Origin: Sphingobium sp. Leaf26
Lineage (GTDB): Bacteria > Pseudomonadota > Alphaproteobacteria > Sphingomonadales > Sphingomonadaceae
Assembly: GCF_001421665.1 (NCBI RefSeq)
Contig: NZ_LMKV01000031.1
Coordinates: 16,447 to 80,446, forward strand
Length of the DNA: 64,000 nucleotides
Direction of reading: 5' to 3'
Position numbers and translations under genes: made by a program. The notes beneath the pieces were generated by a model. That model was not told the DNA's origin. It made no database searches and saw nothing but the letters and a program-made list of their open reading frames with translations. Positions 16,859 through 26,271 of the stretch are shown in pieces; position 1 is the stretch's first letter; every line of letters begins with the position of its first letter.

Positions 16859-18688
16859 TCAGGGTTTGGCGGCGCATATGGCATAGCCGAAGGCGGGGAG
16901 GGAGAGGGCAAGGCTGCCCGGCGCTTGCTGGGCAGTCGGGCAGGCGCCGGCCAGCGACGTAAAGCCGCCGCTCGCCGGATCGACCGCGATATGGCCCGAC
17001 AGCGGCGCGGCCGATGTGTTGAACGCGACCAGCACTTCGCGGCGGGTATCGGGGTCGATGCGCGATACGGCGAACAGGCCGGGCTTGTCGGAACCGACGC
17101 GCAATAAGGTCGCGCCGCGCGACAAGGCCGGCGTATCGCGGCGGACCTTCGCCAGAGCCGCGATCGCACGGTAGAGTGGATGGTCAGGGTTGAAACTGTC
17201 GGTCGCGGTGGTCGCGCTCGTTCCGACCAATCGATCCGCATTATATTCGGCCACCCTTGACGCGAACATGTCCTGCCGCGCCTGCTGGTCGTTGCCGATG
17301 CCGGCAAATCCCTGCTCGTCGCCATAATAGAGCGTCGGCACGCCGCGCAGCGTCAGCAGCATCGCATGGCCCAATATCGCGCGCGCCAGTTCCTCTTGGG
17401 CGTTCATGCCGGGCTGCGCTTGACGCAGGAAGAAGGCAAATCGACCTGCATCATGATTGCCAAGGAAGGTCGGCAGTTGCAGCGCCGCCGCCTTGCCGCC
17501 TTCATACAGCGCGTCGTCATCGCCCAGGCGCGCGAGCATCTCGGTATCGCTCTTGCCGCTGGCCGCATCGACGGCGGCGCGCATGAAGGCGAAGTCCAGC
17601 ACGGCGGGGAAGCCGGCGTTGCGCGTCCAGCTTGCCAGCAACGCCGGGTCATAGGCGTCGGTGGCGACTTCGCCGAAGATATGGAAATGGGGGATGCCCT
17701 TCGCCGCTGCATGGGCGCGGATCGCGGGGATGAAGGCGCGCCAGAACGCCGCATCCACGTGCTTGGCGGTGTCGATGCGATACCCATCGATGCCGAACCG
17801 GTCGATCCAGCCCTTATAGATGGCGATGAAGCCGGCCACGACGCGCGGGTCCTCGGTGGCGATGTCGTCAAGGCCGACGAAATCGCCATATTGCGCACTT
17901 TCGCCCTTCCAGTCGGTGTCGCCGCGATTGTGATAGTAGATGGAATCATTGAGCCACGCAGGGACTTTGACCGCCTTCTCGCCCTTGGGCACGACCGGCG
18001 TATAGGCGAAGGACGGGTCGGTCAGCCTGGCCCAGTTGGCGGTGCTGTCGTCGCGGTCGCCGGCGAAGCCTCGATTGATCGGCTGGCCCGCCGCGCCCCC
18101 CCGGCGTGACCAGGGATAGTCGGCCGTGCTGCGATAGGGCGCCGCACTGGTGGGGCTTTCCCGATACTGGATCACATCGGCCGTATGGTTGGCGATGATG
18201 TCCATATAGACTTTCATGCCACGCTTATGCGCCGCATCGACCAGCGCCTTGAAGTCGGCATCCGTGCCGAAATGCGGATCGACGGTGGTGAAGTCCGTCA
18301 CCCAATAACCGTGATAGCCCGCGCTTTCCTGCCCCTTGGCGCCCTGCACCGGCTTGTTCTTGAACACCGGGGCCAGCCAGATCGCGGTCGCGCCCAGCCC
18401 CTGGATATAGTCCAGCTTCGCGGTCAGCCCTTTCAGGTCGCCGCCATGATAGAAAGCGCGGGAGGTCGGGTCGTATCCGGTCTGAAGCGGGCCGCCCTTC
18501 AGGCCGCCACGGTCATTCTTCGGATCACCATTGGCGAATCGGTCCGGCAGTACGAAATAGACGATCTCCTGCTCCGGGCCACGGGCGCGCAAATCGGACA
18601 GCGTATCCGCCTGCGCACCAGTCGCACCGATCAGGGCCGCAGCCATCCCGGCGGCCGTCACGAGGAAAGTCGTGGCCGTTCGTCCCAT
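16859..18688 (-). CDS. Secreted alpha-amylase family enzyme (GH13)
   Basis: The roughly 609-residue GH13 protein starts with an export signal (GRTATTFLVTAAGMAAALIG, cleavage likely after AQA), so it works in the periplasm or outside. Catalytic elements are DGYRIDTAKH (nucleophile Asp), HIFGEV (acid/base Glu) and FLGNHD (stabiliser Asp). The domain begins with IVYFVLPDRFANGDPKND, as in cyclomaltodextrinase and amylase-like proteins with a calcium loop. It should cut starch or maltodextrins into pieces for the neighbouring TonB receptor. The start is uncertain between ATGs at 18688 and 18697; both give a signal peptide. Confidence 0.9.
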   Translation of the reverse strand: MGRTATTFLVTAAGMAAALIGATGAQADTLSDLRARGPEQEIVYFVLPDRFANGDPKNDRGGLKGGPLQTGYDPTSRAFYHGGDLKGLTAKLDYIQGLGATAIWLAPVFKNKPVQGAKGQESAGYHGYWVTDFTTVDPHFGTDADFKALVDAAHKRGMKVYMDIIANHTADVIQYRESPTSAAPYRSTADYPWSRRGGAAGQPINRGFAGDRDDSTANWARLTDPSFAYTPVVPKGEKAVKVPAWLNDSIYYHNRGDTDWKGESAQYGDFVGLDDIATEDPRVVAGFIAIYKGWIDRFGIDGYRIDTAKHVDAAFWRAFIPAIRAHAAAKGIPHFHIFGEVATDAYDPALLASWTRNAGFPAVLDFAFMRAAVDAASGKSDTEMLARLGDDDALYEGGKAAALQLPTFLGNHDAGRFAFFLRQAQPGMNAQEELARAILGHAMLLTLRGVPTLYYGDEQGFAGIGNDQQARQDMFASRVAEYNADRLVGTSATTATDSFNPDHPLYRAIAALAKVRRDTPALSRGATLLRVGSDKPGLFAVSRIDPDTRREVLVAFNTSAAPLSGHIAVDPASGGFTSLAGACPTAQQAPGSLALSLPAFGYAICAAKP

Positions 18689-18756
18689 GAGGGGCATCCC
18701 TATAATATGAACCTGTGAAGGCCCGGCGACGCATGGCCGCCGGGCCACTCTACACA

Positions 18757-21462
18757 TCAGAAGCGGTAGTTGAAGCCCGCCATGAAGCGGCGGCCATAGC
18801 TTTGATAGTTGCGGATCTGGATCGACGCGCCGGTGTCCACCGACACGAACGGTTCGTCGGTCAGATTCTGGCCCTGCACGAAGATCGCCAGCCCTTCCAG
18901 CGCGCTGCCCTTCTGGAAATCATAGCCGACCTGGGCATCGACGATGGTTTCCGCCAGCGCCCGGCGCAATTCCCGCTCGCCGCCGAAGCCCACGAACTGC
19001 CCGACGAAGGCGGACCGGTAACGGGCCGAAGCGCGGGCGTTGAAGCCCCATTTCTCGAAGAAGAGCGTGCCGTTGGCGACCCAGCGCGAATAGTCGGGGA
19101 GGTCTTCGGACGCCGCGCCCACGCCCGGCTTGATGCTGGTCTTGGTATAGCCCACGCCGCCGGTCAGGCCAAAACCGTCCAGTGCAGGAGTGATGATGTC
19201 GAACGGCACCGTGCCGGCAACCTCAAAGCCGTATAGCTTGCCGCCCTTGCCGTTGACCGGACGGGTCAGCGTGCCATCGGGATCGGTGACGCCCGGCGGC
19301 AGCACGACCGGCAAGCCGCTATAATCGAACGCGGCCGTTTCCCGATAGACATAGCTTTCCAGCTTCTTGGCGAAGAGTTGGAGGCTCACATAGCCCTTGG
19401 TCCCGAAATATTTCTCGAAATTGAGGTCCGCCGCCCAGGCGCGATAGGGGCGCAGGGTGGGGTTGCCGCCGGTGCCGGTGATGACGCCGCTGGCGGTATT
19501 ATAGCCATAGTCCAGGCTGACCTTCATATCCTCGAACCGGGGCCGCTGGATTTCGCGGGCGGCGGCCAGACGGACGATGAAGTCGCTGGGGAAGCGCAGC
19601 GACAGGTTCATGCTTGGCAGCACATCCCAATACGTGTCGCCCCGCGTCGTCGGCACCAGAGAAGCCGCCGCCAGATTGACGAAGCCGCGCGACTTCTGTT
19701 CGGTATTCTGCGCCAGCACGCCGAAATTGCCGCTCAGCTCGGCGGACCCGACATCGGATTTGATGTTGGCCATCAGATAGGCCGACATCACCCGCTCGGT
19801 CACCGAATAGGCCTTGGCCGGCACATCCTTGCTGGGGTTCAGCGTCTTGATGTAGACCCCGTCGCTCAGCAGCTTGAACGGATCATAGGACAGGATCGGA
19901 CCGACGCCGATGAAGCTGAGGTCCGTCGCGGCCAGACGATATTGTTCCGGCAGCACCAGCGACGTAGCGCCGTTCGCCAGGTTCAGCACATATTCTTCCG
20001 GCGTCTTCGCCTTGGTGCGATCGACATAGCCCAGGCCCGCGGTGATCTTCGACAGGAAGCTGCCCTCGATCTCCTTGCCGAATTCGACCTGATAGCTTTT
20101 GATCTCATCGTCGATGATGCGGTTGTTATAATAGCCTTCCTGGTGGCCGAGCGGCGCGCCGCCGCCCCAGCCGAGCGGATCGGTCAGCACCATCAGATTG
20201 GGATCGCCATAGTCCAGTTGGTGACTGGTGAAATGCGTGCCCTTGCCGTCGCTGACGAAATCCAGCGTATCGGTCGCGCCATTGCCGGGGCCGTAGTCGG
20301 TGCCGGCGTTGGATTCGAGCGACAACTCGTTGCGGTCGGTGCGCGAATAGCCGAAGTCGAAGCTGGCCGACCAGCCATCGTCGCCGCTATATTTGGCGTT
20401 GAAGCCGCCGGAGAAGATCTTCGACTTGCGTTCATAGCCATGGTTGTTGACCACCGCCTCGACGCCCGTGAACGTGCCCTTGTTGATGAAGTCGCCATCG
20501 GTGCCGATGCTGGCGGGCACCAATGTCGCGCCGCTCCAGTAGAGCGGGAATTCGACGCCGCGCTTGATCTGCTTTTCCTTGAAGTCGCCATAGAAGCCGT
20601 CGAAGGTCAGCAGCAGCGTGTCGGTCGCCTGTACCTGCACTGCGCCCTGGATGCCCAGACGCTTCAACTGGGTGGACACGCCGAACGGCTTGATGCCGCC
20701 GATCACCTTGTCGCCATCCGGACCGTCGGCATAGCCCCAGGCCTCGAACTCTTTCGACTGATAGGGTTCGTCATTATAGGCGGCGGACAGCGACACGCCG
20801 ATCCGGTCGCCGGCAAACTGGCCGACATAGGTGCCGGTCAGGCGATAGCCCTTGTCCTTGCTGTCGGCATTCACTTTGCCCAGGTCGGTATAGACGCCGC
20901 GCGCGCCGACCGAAAACAATTCCTTGCCATAGTCGAGCGGGCGGATGGTGCGGATATCGACGGTGCCGGCCAGACCCTGGTTGATAAGGTTGGCCTGTGG
21001 CGATTTGAACACATCGACGCGGCTGACGACTTCGGACGGATATTGATCGAACTCGACATTGCGCTGTTCGCCGGTCGATGTCTGCGGCCGGCCGTTGAGC
21101 GTGGTCGAGGAGAGGTCCGCGCTCGCGCCGCGGATCGCGATCGAATTGGCGCGGCCGAACAGGCGCTGGGAGGTCAGGCCGGGCAGGCGGGCGATGGATT
21201 CGCCGATCGACGCATCGGGCAGCTTGCCGATATCCTCGGCCGACACCGATTCCACGATCTGCGCGGCATTCTTCTTCACATTGACGGCGCTTTGCAGCGC
21301 GGCGCGGAAGCCGGTGACGATGATCGTGTCGCTGCCGCCGTCCTGCGGGGCGGCGTCGGCTTGCGGGGCGTCCTGCGCGAATGCGGGGCTGGCCGTGGCC
21401 GCAGCCATGATGGCCAGAAGCGAAGCGCCCAGCAAATGGACGCGGTTATGATGTTGAGCCAC
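18757..21462 (-). CDS. TonB-dependent receptor for maltodextrin uptake
   Basis: The 901-residue outer-membrane receptor has a signal peptide ending at AFAQ, a TonB-box region near DTIIVTGFRAALQSA, a plug domain (ESIARLPGLTSQRLFGRANS, IRGASADLSSTTLNGR) and a C-terminal beta-barrel ending in the aromatic GFNYRF. The receptor takes up a substrate with energy from TonB. Location beside an amylase, an alpha-glucosidase and a LacI regulator indicates malto-oligosaccharides, as in the Caulobacter mal system. The GTG at 21462 is preceded by GGGAGAGGA and directly precedes the signal peptide; the open frame reaches 21699 but has no support there. Confidence 0.92.
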   Translation of the reverse strand: MAQHHNRVHLLGASLLAIMAAATASPAFAQDAPQADAAPQDGGSDTIIVTGFRAALQSAVNVKKNAAQIVESVSAEDIGKLPDASIGESIARLPGLTSQRLFGRANSIAIRGASADLSSTTLNGRPQTSTGEQRNVEFDQYPSEVVSRVDVFKSPQANLINQGLAGTVDIRTIRPLDYGKELFSVGARGVYTDLGKVNADSKDKGYRLTGTYVGQFAGDRIGVSLSAAYNDEPYQSKEFEAWGYADGPDGDKVIGGIKPFGVSTQLKRLGIQGAVQVQATDTLLLTFDGFYGDFKEKQIKRGVEFPLYWSGATLVPASIGTDGDFINKGTFTGVEAVVNNHGYERKSKIFSGGFNAKYSGDDGWSASFDFGYSRTDRNELSLESNAGTDYGPGNGATDTLDFVSDGKGTHFTSHQLDYGDPNLMVLTDPLGWGGGAPLGHQEGYYNNRIIDDEIKSYQVEFGKEIEGSFLSKITAGLGYVDRTKAKTPEEYVLNLANGATSLVLPEQYRLAATDLSFIGVGPILSYDPFKLLSDGVYIKTLNPSKDVPAKAYSVTERVMSAYLMANIKSDVGSAELSGNFGVLAQNTEQKSRGFVNLAAASLVPTTRGDTYWDVLPSMNLSLRFPSDFIVRLAAAREIQRPRFEDMKVSLDYGYNTASGVITGTGGNPTLRPYRAWAADLNFEKYFGTKGYVSLQLFAKKLESYVYRETAAFDYSGLPVVLPPGVTDPDGTLTRPVNGKGGKLYGFEVAGTVPFDIITPALDGFGLTGGVGYTKTSIKPGVGAASEDLPDYSRWVANGTLFFEKWGFNARASARYRSAFVGQFVGFGGERELRRALAETIVDAQVGYDFQKGSALEGLAIFVQGQNLTDEPFVSVDTGASIQIRNYQSYGRRFMAGFNYRF

Positions 21463-21599
21463 TTTATCCTCTCCCCCAAAGACACCGGACAGACCCTGTT
21501 CGCCGGTGCTGGAAACCCTCGCCGCCGGCATGGCTTTACAGTGCCATGTCCCTGCGGGTTCGTCCTGCATAGGCCGCGTTCGATCCACCCCGCCAGCAG

Positions 21600-21651
21600 G
21601 CATACGTATGCGCATATTATGCGATGCCATGGGCTGTGACCGGATTGTCAC
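21600..21651. promoter_or_regulatory. Cluster of palindromes in the TonB receptor/LacI divergent gap
   Basis: GCATACGTATGC (21600-21611) is a perfect 12-bp palindrome with a central CG, as LacI family sites have. It is followed at once by GCATA-T-TATGC (21612-21622) and, a little further on, GTGAC-N6-GTCAC (21636-21651). The whole gap between the divergent starts (21463-21745) shows no gene. The first palindrome is the best candidate operator for the LacI protein at 21746; the roles of the others are unknown. Confidence 0.55.
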
Positions 21652-21745
21652 GCTGGCCCTTGTCGCAAAGCCCGCAATTGCCTTGTTTTCATGGGCCATC
21701 TACCATGGCTGTGGCGCATCGGTCCTTCGCGCCGGGAGAGGGAAG

Positions 21746-22780
21746 ATGGGGCGTCCGCCCGGCAACAAGCCGACCAGCTTCGACATCGCCTATCTGGCCG
21801 GCGTCTCGCAGCCCACGGTCAGCCGCGCGCTGCGTGGATCGCGATCGGTCAGCCGCGCCACGCGCGAGCGGATCGAGGCGATCGCCCGCGACCTCAATTA
21901 TTCGGTCGACAAGAACGCCTCCTCGCTCCGGTCGCAGCGGTCCAACACCATCGCCTTGCTGTTCTTCGAAGACCCGACCCCGGACGAATCGAACATCAAC
22001 CCCTTCTTCCTCGCCATGCTGGGAGCGATCACCCGCCAATGCGGCGCACGCGGGCTGGATTTGCTCATTTCCTTTCAGAAGATGGAGGATGACTGGCATG
22101 TCCGCTATCAGGACAGCCATCGTGCCGACGGACTCATCCTGCTCGGCTATGGCGACTACACGCTCTACCAGCGGCGGCTTACAGAACTGGTCGGCGCCGG
22201 CACATATTTCGTGCGCTGGGGGTCGGTGGGCGCGGACACGATCGGTCCGACGGTGGGGTCGGACAATGTCGGGGCGGGCCGACTGGCGGGCGATCATCTG
22301 CTGGACCTGGGCCGCCGCCGCATCGCTTTTCTGGGTCAGGCCGACGAACATTATCCCGAATTTGCCGATCGCTATGCCGGCCTGTGCGATGCGATGGCGG
22401 CGCAGGGTATAGCGCCAGACCCGGCGTTGCAGGTCGATGCGCTGACGGCGGAGGATGCCGGCCATGCCGCCACCATGACGCTGATCGGGCGGGGCGTGCC
22501 GTTCGACGCGATCTTTGCCGCCAGCGACCTGATCGCCATCGGGGCGATGCGCGCGCTGGCGGAGGCGGGCCTCACCGTGCCGGGCGATGTCGCCATCGTC
22601 GGCTTCGACGACATCCCCGCTGCCAGTCTGACCACGCCGCCGCTGACCACCATCATGCAGGACATGAAGGGGGCAGGGCAATTGCTGGTCGACACGCTGG
22701 TCGCACAGGTGGAGGATCAGCCGTTGCCGCCCGGCACATTGCCGGCGCGGCTGGTGGTTCGGCGCAGCACAAGCGGCTGA
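21746..22780 (+). CDS. LacI family transcriptional regulator of the maltodextrin locus
   Basis: The 344-residue product has the LacI helix-turn-helix FDIAYLAGVSQPTVSRALRG at about residues 12-31, a hinge helix and a sugar-binding-protein-like domain with AIFAASDLIAIGAMR and VAIVGFDDIPAAS. It is divergent from the TonB receptor, the standard layout for local sugar control. The ATG at 21746 follows GGGAGAGGGA, a strong ribosome site; an open extension back to 21506 has no domain content. The inducer is probably maltose or a maltodextrin, by context only. It is not closely like the other LacI protein of the window in its N-terminal leader. Confidence 0.9.
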   Translation: MGRPPGNKPTSFDIAYLAGVSQPTVSRALRGSRSVSRATRERIEAIARDLNYSVDKNASSLRSQRSNTIALLFFEDPTPDESNINPFFLAMLGAITRQCGARGLDLLISFQKMEDDWHVRYQDSHRADGLILLGYGDYTLYQRRLTELVGAGTYFVRWGSVGADTIGPTVGSDNVGAGRLAGDHLLDLGRRRIAFLGQADEHYPEFADRYAGLCDAMAAQGIAPDPALQVDALTAEDAGHAATMTLIGRGVPFDAIFAASDLIAIGAMRALAEAGLTVPGDVAIVGFDDIPAASLTTPPLTTIMQDMKGAGQLLVDTLVAQVEDQPLPPGTLPARLVVRRSTSG

Positions 22781-22837
22781 TCCCGGCCACGGATCGGGTC
22801 CATTCCCATGACGCGCCGTCTGGCGTAGCTATCGCGC

Positions 22838-23992
22838 ATGACCCTCAGCCTCTCCATCGCCGACGCGCGCCGGATCGCGCTCGCTGCCCAGGGGTTCGGC
22901 CGCCCGCGTCCGGCGACCCCGACCAGGCTGCATCTGCGCAAGGTCACCGAACGGCTCGGCCTGCATCAGATCGACAGCGTCAACATCCTCGCCCGCGCCC
23001 ATTATATGCCGGCCTTTTCGCGGCTGGGCGGCTATGATCGCGACTGGCTCGACAGCGCCGCCTGGGGCCGTCCGCGCGACCGGCGCCTGTTCGAATATTG
23101 GGCGCATGAAGCCTCGCTGCTCCCGCTCGATCTGCATCCGCTGCTGCGCTGGCGCATGGACCGCGCCGACCGGGGGGAGGCCGGGTGGAAGGGGCTACGG
23201 GTCTTTGCGGGCGAGCGTCGGGCGGATGCCATGGCTCTGCTCGACCGCATCCGCGCCGAAGGGCCGCTCGCCGCCGCCGATTTCGACGGGGGCCGCAGCC
23301 GCAGCGGCTGGTGGGAGTGGGGGGCTGCCAAGCAGATGCTGGAATGGCTGTTCTGGGCCGGCCATGTCACCACGGCGACGCGGCGCGGTGGCTTTGAACG
23401 GCTCTACGACCTGCCTGAACGAGTTCTTCCCGCTGCCATTCTGGCGCAACCGACGCCATCGCCACATGATGCCCGGACAGCGCTGGTCGAGCGGTCGGCC
23501 AGGGCCTTGGGGATTGCGACGGCCACCGAACTGCGCGACTATTTCCGGCTGCAACCGGACGATGCGCGTGCCGCCATCGACACATTGCAGGAGCAGGCCG
23601 TCCTGATCCCCGCCCGGATCGAGGGGCAGGCCCAGGCCGCCTATCTGCACCGCGACGCCGCCACGCCCCGGCGCGTTCATGCGCAAGCGCTGCTGTCGCC
23701 GTTCGACCCGCTGATCTGGGAACGATCGCGCACGCTGCGGCTGTTCGATTTCCATTACCGCATCGGCATCTATACGCCGGCCGACCGGCGCACCCATGGC
23801 TATTACGACCTGCCGTTCCTGCTCGGCGACCGCATCGTCGCGCGGGCCGATCTCAAGGCGGATCGCAAGGCCGGACGTCTGCTGGTGCAATCCCGCCATC
23901 TGGAACCCGGCGCACCGCCCGAGACGCAAGACGCACTGGACAGGGAATTGCATCGTCTGTCCGAATGGCTGGGTCTGATCTGCCCGACCTAA
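22838..23992 (+). CDS. YcaQ-like winged-helix DNA glycosylase (HTH_42 family)
   Basis: The 384-residue protein belongs to the AlkZ/YcaQ superfamily, tandem winged-helix glycosylases that remove bulky or crosslinked alkylated bases. The catalytic QxD motif is seen as Gln44-Ile45-Asp46 in GLHQIDSVNILARAHYMP; a QxD rather than QxQ motif points to the YcaQ-like branch, which repairs interstrand crosslinks. The C-terminal part LLSPFDPLIWERSRTLRLFDFHYRIGIY and RTHGYYDLPFLLGDRIVAR is strongly conserved in the family. It follows the LacI gene by 57 bases on the same strand but has no obvious functional tie to it. Confidence 0.88.
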   Translation: MTLSLSIADARRIALAAQGFGRPRPATPTRLHLRKVTERLGLHQIDSVNILARAHYMPAFSRLGGYDRDWLDSAAWGRPRDRRLFEYWAHEASLLPLDLHPLLRWRMDRADRGEAGWKGLRVFAGERRADAMALLDRIRAEGPLAAADFDGGRSRSGWWEWGAAKQMLEWLFWAGHVTTATRRGGFERLYDLPERVLPAAILAQPTPSPHDARTALVERSARALGIATATELRDYFRLQPDDARAAIDTLQEQAVLIPARIEGQAQAAYLHRDAATPRRVHAQALLSPFDPLIWERSRTLRLFDFHYRIGIYTPADRRTHGYYDLPFLLGDRIVARADLKADRKAGRLLVQSRHLEPGAPPETQDALDRELHRLSEWLGLICPT

Positions 23993-24081
23993 AAGTTCGA
24001 TAATAAGGATTATGTTAAACAACCACCCTCATCACGGCAACCGCAAACACCTGTCCAACTCGCTGTCGCAATCGCCTCCGC

Positions 24082-25167
24082 TCAGGCGATCGCCAGCACG
24101 CTGCTCAGGATGATCCGCACCAGTTCTGCCTGACCCCGCGCGCCCATCTTCGCATAGATTTTCTTGGAATAGTTGCGCGCCGTCTCGACCGTCAGCTTCA
24201 GGTTGGCGGCGGCCTCGGCGATCGGGATGCCCTGTGCGATCTCCCAGGCCAGCCGCGCCTCACTCGGCAGCAGGCCGAACAGTTCGACCAGTTGTTCGCA
24301 CCGATCCGCCTGCGACGATCGGTCGCCGCTCAGATAGACGATCGCCACCGGCGCATTGCCCGCCGCAACCGATCCGCCCCGGAACGGCGCGACCAGCATG
24401 TCCATGCGTGGGTCGCGGCTGAGGTTGATCGCATGCGGTCGCGCATCGGCATCCTGCGCGAACCTTTTGATCAGCACCGTCAGTTCCCGGTCCAGTTCCG
24501 GCAACGCCGGTGTCAGCCGGTCATAGCGTCCGCGCCGCAACAGGCCGTTGCGCTGGAACAGTTGGTCGACATGTGTCGTCATGTCGAGGATGCGGCATTG
24601 CGCGTCCAGCGTCAGCCAGCCGAAATTCAGCCGGCCAAAGGCTTCCGACGCCAGGCTCGACCGCAGCCTTTCCCGTTCCAGCGCCACGAAGCAGCGCATC
24701 GCGATCCGCAGATGCGGCGCCAGCGTCGTCAGCAGCGACGCGACCGAGGATGACAAGGACTTGCCCCCACAACAGAGCCATGCGTTGACGCCACTCGCTT
24801 CCATGACCCGGACGGCCCGCAAATCTTCTATGCCCACAGGTAGAAGTTCTTCGTCGCGCCAAGCCCGAAGTGCACTGTCGTCCGTTCCGATTAACTCGCC
24901 CAGGGCATAGACCCGCCCCTCCCGCATGAGCCGCTGCGGCACATATTCGCCTGTTGCGTGCCGGGCAAAAATCTTCTCTAGATTCAACGACTTTCCTAGG
25001 CCGACATGCAGTTCAACCAAGGCGCTCTCATGGGGTGGATGGAAGATCAGGCTGGCATAAGAAACCTGTAGCCTGCCCCGCAGCCGTTCCAGAAAATCAT
25101 GCCAGAGGGGTTGCTGGAACAGGCCGTCATGCAGGCTGGCCAGCAGGCCGGAATCGTCCAATCGCAT
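24082..25167 (-). CDS. LuxR-type helix-turn-helix regulator
   Basis: The roughly 361-residue protein has a long N-terminal part of unknown ligand specificity and a C-terminal GerE/LuxR DNA-binding domain (LLPSEARLAWEIAQGIPIAEAAANLKLTVETARNYSKKIYAKMG). The order resembles a sphingomonad family of orphan LuxR proteins rather than acyl-homoserine-lactone receptors. The start is uncertain: ATG 25167 begins the conserved region, whereas ATG 25191 lies inside a 16-bp palindrome and lacks a ribosome site. The gene is divergent from cysD. The 90 bases between it and the DNA glycosylase gene show nothing recognisable. Confidence 0.8.
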   Translation of the reverse strand: MRLDDSGLLASLHDGLFQQPLWHDFLERLRGRLQVSYASLIFHPPHESALVELHVGLGKSLNLEKIFARHATGEYVPQRLMREGRVYALGELIGTDDSALRAWRDEELLPVGIEDLRAVRVMEASGVNAWLCCGGKSLSSSVASLLTTLAPHLRIAMRCFVALERERLRSSLASEAFGRLNFGWLTLDAQCRILDMTTHVDQLFQRNGLLRRGRYDRLTPALPELDRELTVLIKRFAQDADARPHAINLSRDPRMDMLVAPFRGGSVAAGNAPVAIVYLSGDRSSQADRCEQLVELFGLLPSEARLAWEIAQGIPIAEAAANLKLTVETARNYSKKIYAKMGARGQAELVRIILSSVLAIA

Positions 25168-25183
25168 GGACAGCAGCCTATAG

Positions 25184-25199
25184 CCTCCCATATGGGAGG
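25184..25199. promoter_or_regulatory. Perfect 16-bp palindrome in the LuxR/cysD divergent gap
   Basis: CCTCCCATATGGGAGG is a perfect inverted repeat that reaches the possible upstream start codon of the LuxR gene. A second, smaller inverted repeat TTGCC-CGGT-GGCAA lies at 25211-25224, 30 bases ahead of cysD. Either may be an operator for the LuxR protein or for a sulfur regulator. The arms also resemble ribosome sites, so a chance origin is possible. Confidence 0.45.
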
Positions 25200-25253
25200 T
25201 CCAATGATTGTTGCCCGGTGGCAATAGGGCACGCAAGAAGATTGCGAGGAATG

Positions 25254-26165
25254 ATGGTGGACGCAAAGACCCTGACTCATTTGGAGCGGCTGGAAGCCGA
25301 AAGCATCCACATCCTGCGGGAAGTGGTGGCCGAGGCCGAAAAGCCGGTCATGCTCTATTCGGTGGGCAAGGACAGCGCCGTGATGCTGCATCTGGCGCGC
25401 AAGGCCTTCTATCCCTCGCCCCCGCCCTTCCCGCTGCTGCATGTCGACACGACCTGGAAGTTCCAGGAAATGTACAAGCTGCGCGACCGGATGGCGCGGG
25501 AAAGCGGCATGGAATTGCTGGTCTACCAGAATCCCGAAGCGGCCGAGCGCGGCATCAATCCGTTCGACCACGGCCCTCTCCACACCGACATGTGGAAGAC
25601 CGAAGGGTTGAAGCAGGCGCTCAACCTCCACGGCTTCGACGCGGCCTTCGGCGGCGCGCGCCGCGACGAGGAAAAGAGCCGGGCGAAGGAGCGCATCTTC
25701 TCCTTCCGCACCGCGTCGCATGGCTGGGATCCCAAGAACCAGCGACCCGAATTGTGGAATCTCTATAACGCCCGGAAGAACAAGGGCGAAAGCATCCGCG
25801 TCTTCCCGATCAGCAACTGGACCGAGCTGGATATCTGGCAATATATCCATCTGAACGATGTGCCGATCGTGCCGCTCTATTTCGCGGACGAACGCCCGAC
25901 CGTGGAGCGCGACGGCATGCTGCTGATGGTCGATGACGATCGCTTCCCGCTGCAACCGGGCGAAGAGCCGGTGATGCGTTCGATTCGCTTCCGCACCTTG
26001 GGCTGCTATCCGCTGACCGGCGCGGTCGAAAGCACCGCCAGGACGCTGCCGGACGTGATCCAGGAAACGCTGCTGACCACCACGTCCGAGCGTCAGGGCC
26101 GCGCCATCGACAAGGATGCAGGCGGCGCCGGCATGGAGAAGAAAAAGCAGGAAGGCTATTTCTGA
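25254..26165 (+). CDS. cysD: Sulfate adenylyltransferase subunit 2
   Basis: The 303-residue PP-loop ATP pyrophosphatase (SVGKDSAVML, about residues 36-45) forms adenylylsulfate from ATP and sulfate together with CysN. Family marks are HVDTTWKFQEMY, GGARRDEEKSRAKER, SNWTELDIWQYI and the C-terminal RTLGCYPLTGAVES...TTSERQGR. AGGA at 25247-25250 precedes two adjacent ATGs (25251, 25254) and a GTG (25257); 25254 has acceptable spacing. It begins the assimilatory sulfate operon cysD-cysNC-cysQ, with a 106-base gap holding a dispersed repeat before cysNC. Confidence 0.96.
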   Translation: MVDAKTLTHLERLEAESIHILREVVAEAEKPVMLYSVGKDSAVMLHLARKAFYPSPPPFPLLHVDTTWKFQEMYKLRDRMARESGMELLVYQNPEAAERGINPFDHGPLHTDMWKTEGLKQALNLHGFDAAFGGARRDEEKSRAKERIFSFRTASHGWDPKNQRPELWNLYNARKNKGESIRVFPISNWTELDIWQYIHLNDVPIVPLYFADERPTVERDGMLLMVDDDRFPLQPGEEPVMRSIRFRTLGCYPLTGAVESTARTLPDVIQETLLTTTSERQGRAIDKDAGGAGMEKKKQEGYF

Positions 26166-26172
26166 CCAAAGG

Positions 26173-26262
26173 CCGTCATCCCGGCAAAGGCTGGGATTTC
26201 AGGCCTCCGGACGGAACCTTCGCTCAAGATCAACGCGATCCCGGCCTTCGCTGGGATGACGG
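26173..26262. repeat. Dispersed intergenic inverted repeat between cysD and cysNC
   Basis: Arms CCGTCATCCCGGCAAAGG (from 26173) and CTTCGCTGGGATGACGG (to 26262) pair imperfectly; the inner 23-base arms at 26175-26197 and 26238-26260 match at 19 positions after reverse complementing. The GTCATCCCAGC..GGCTGGGAT type is a widely repeated element in sphingomonad genomes. It fills nearly all of the gap and would form a long hairpin in the cys transcript. Confidence 0.7.
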
Positions 26263-26271
26263 GATGAACAT

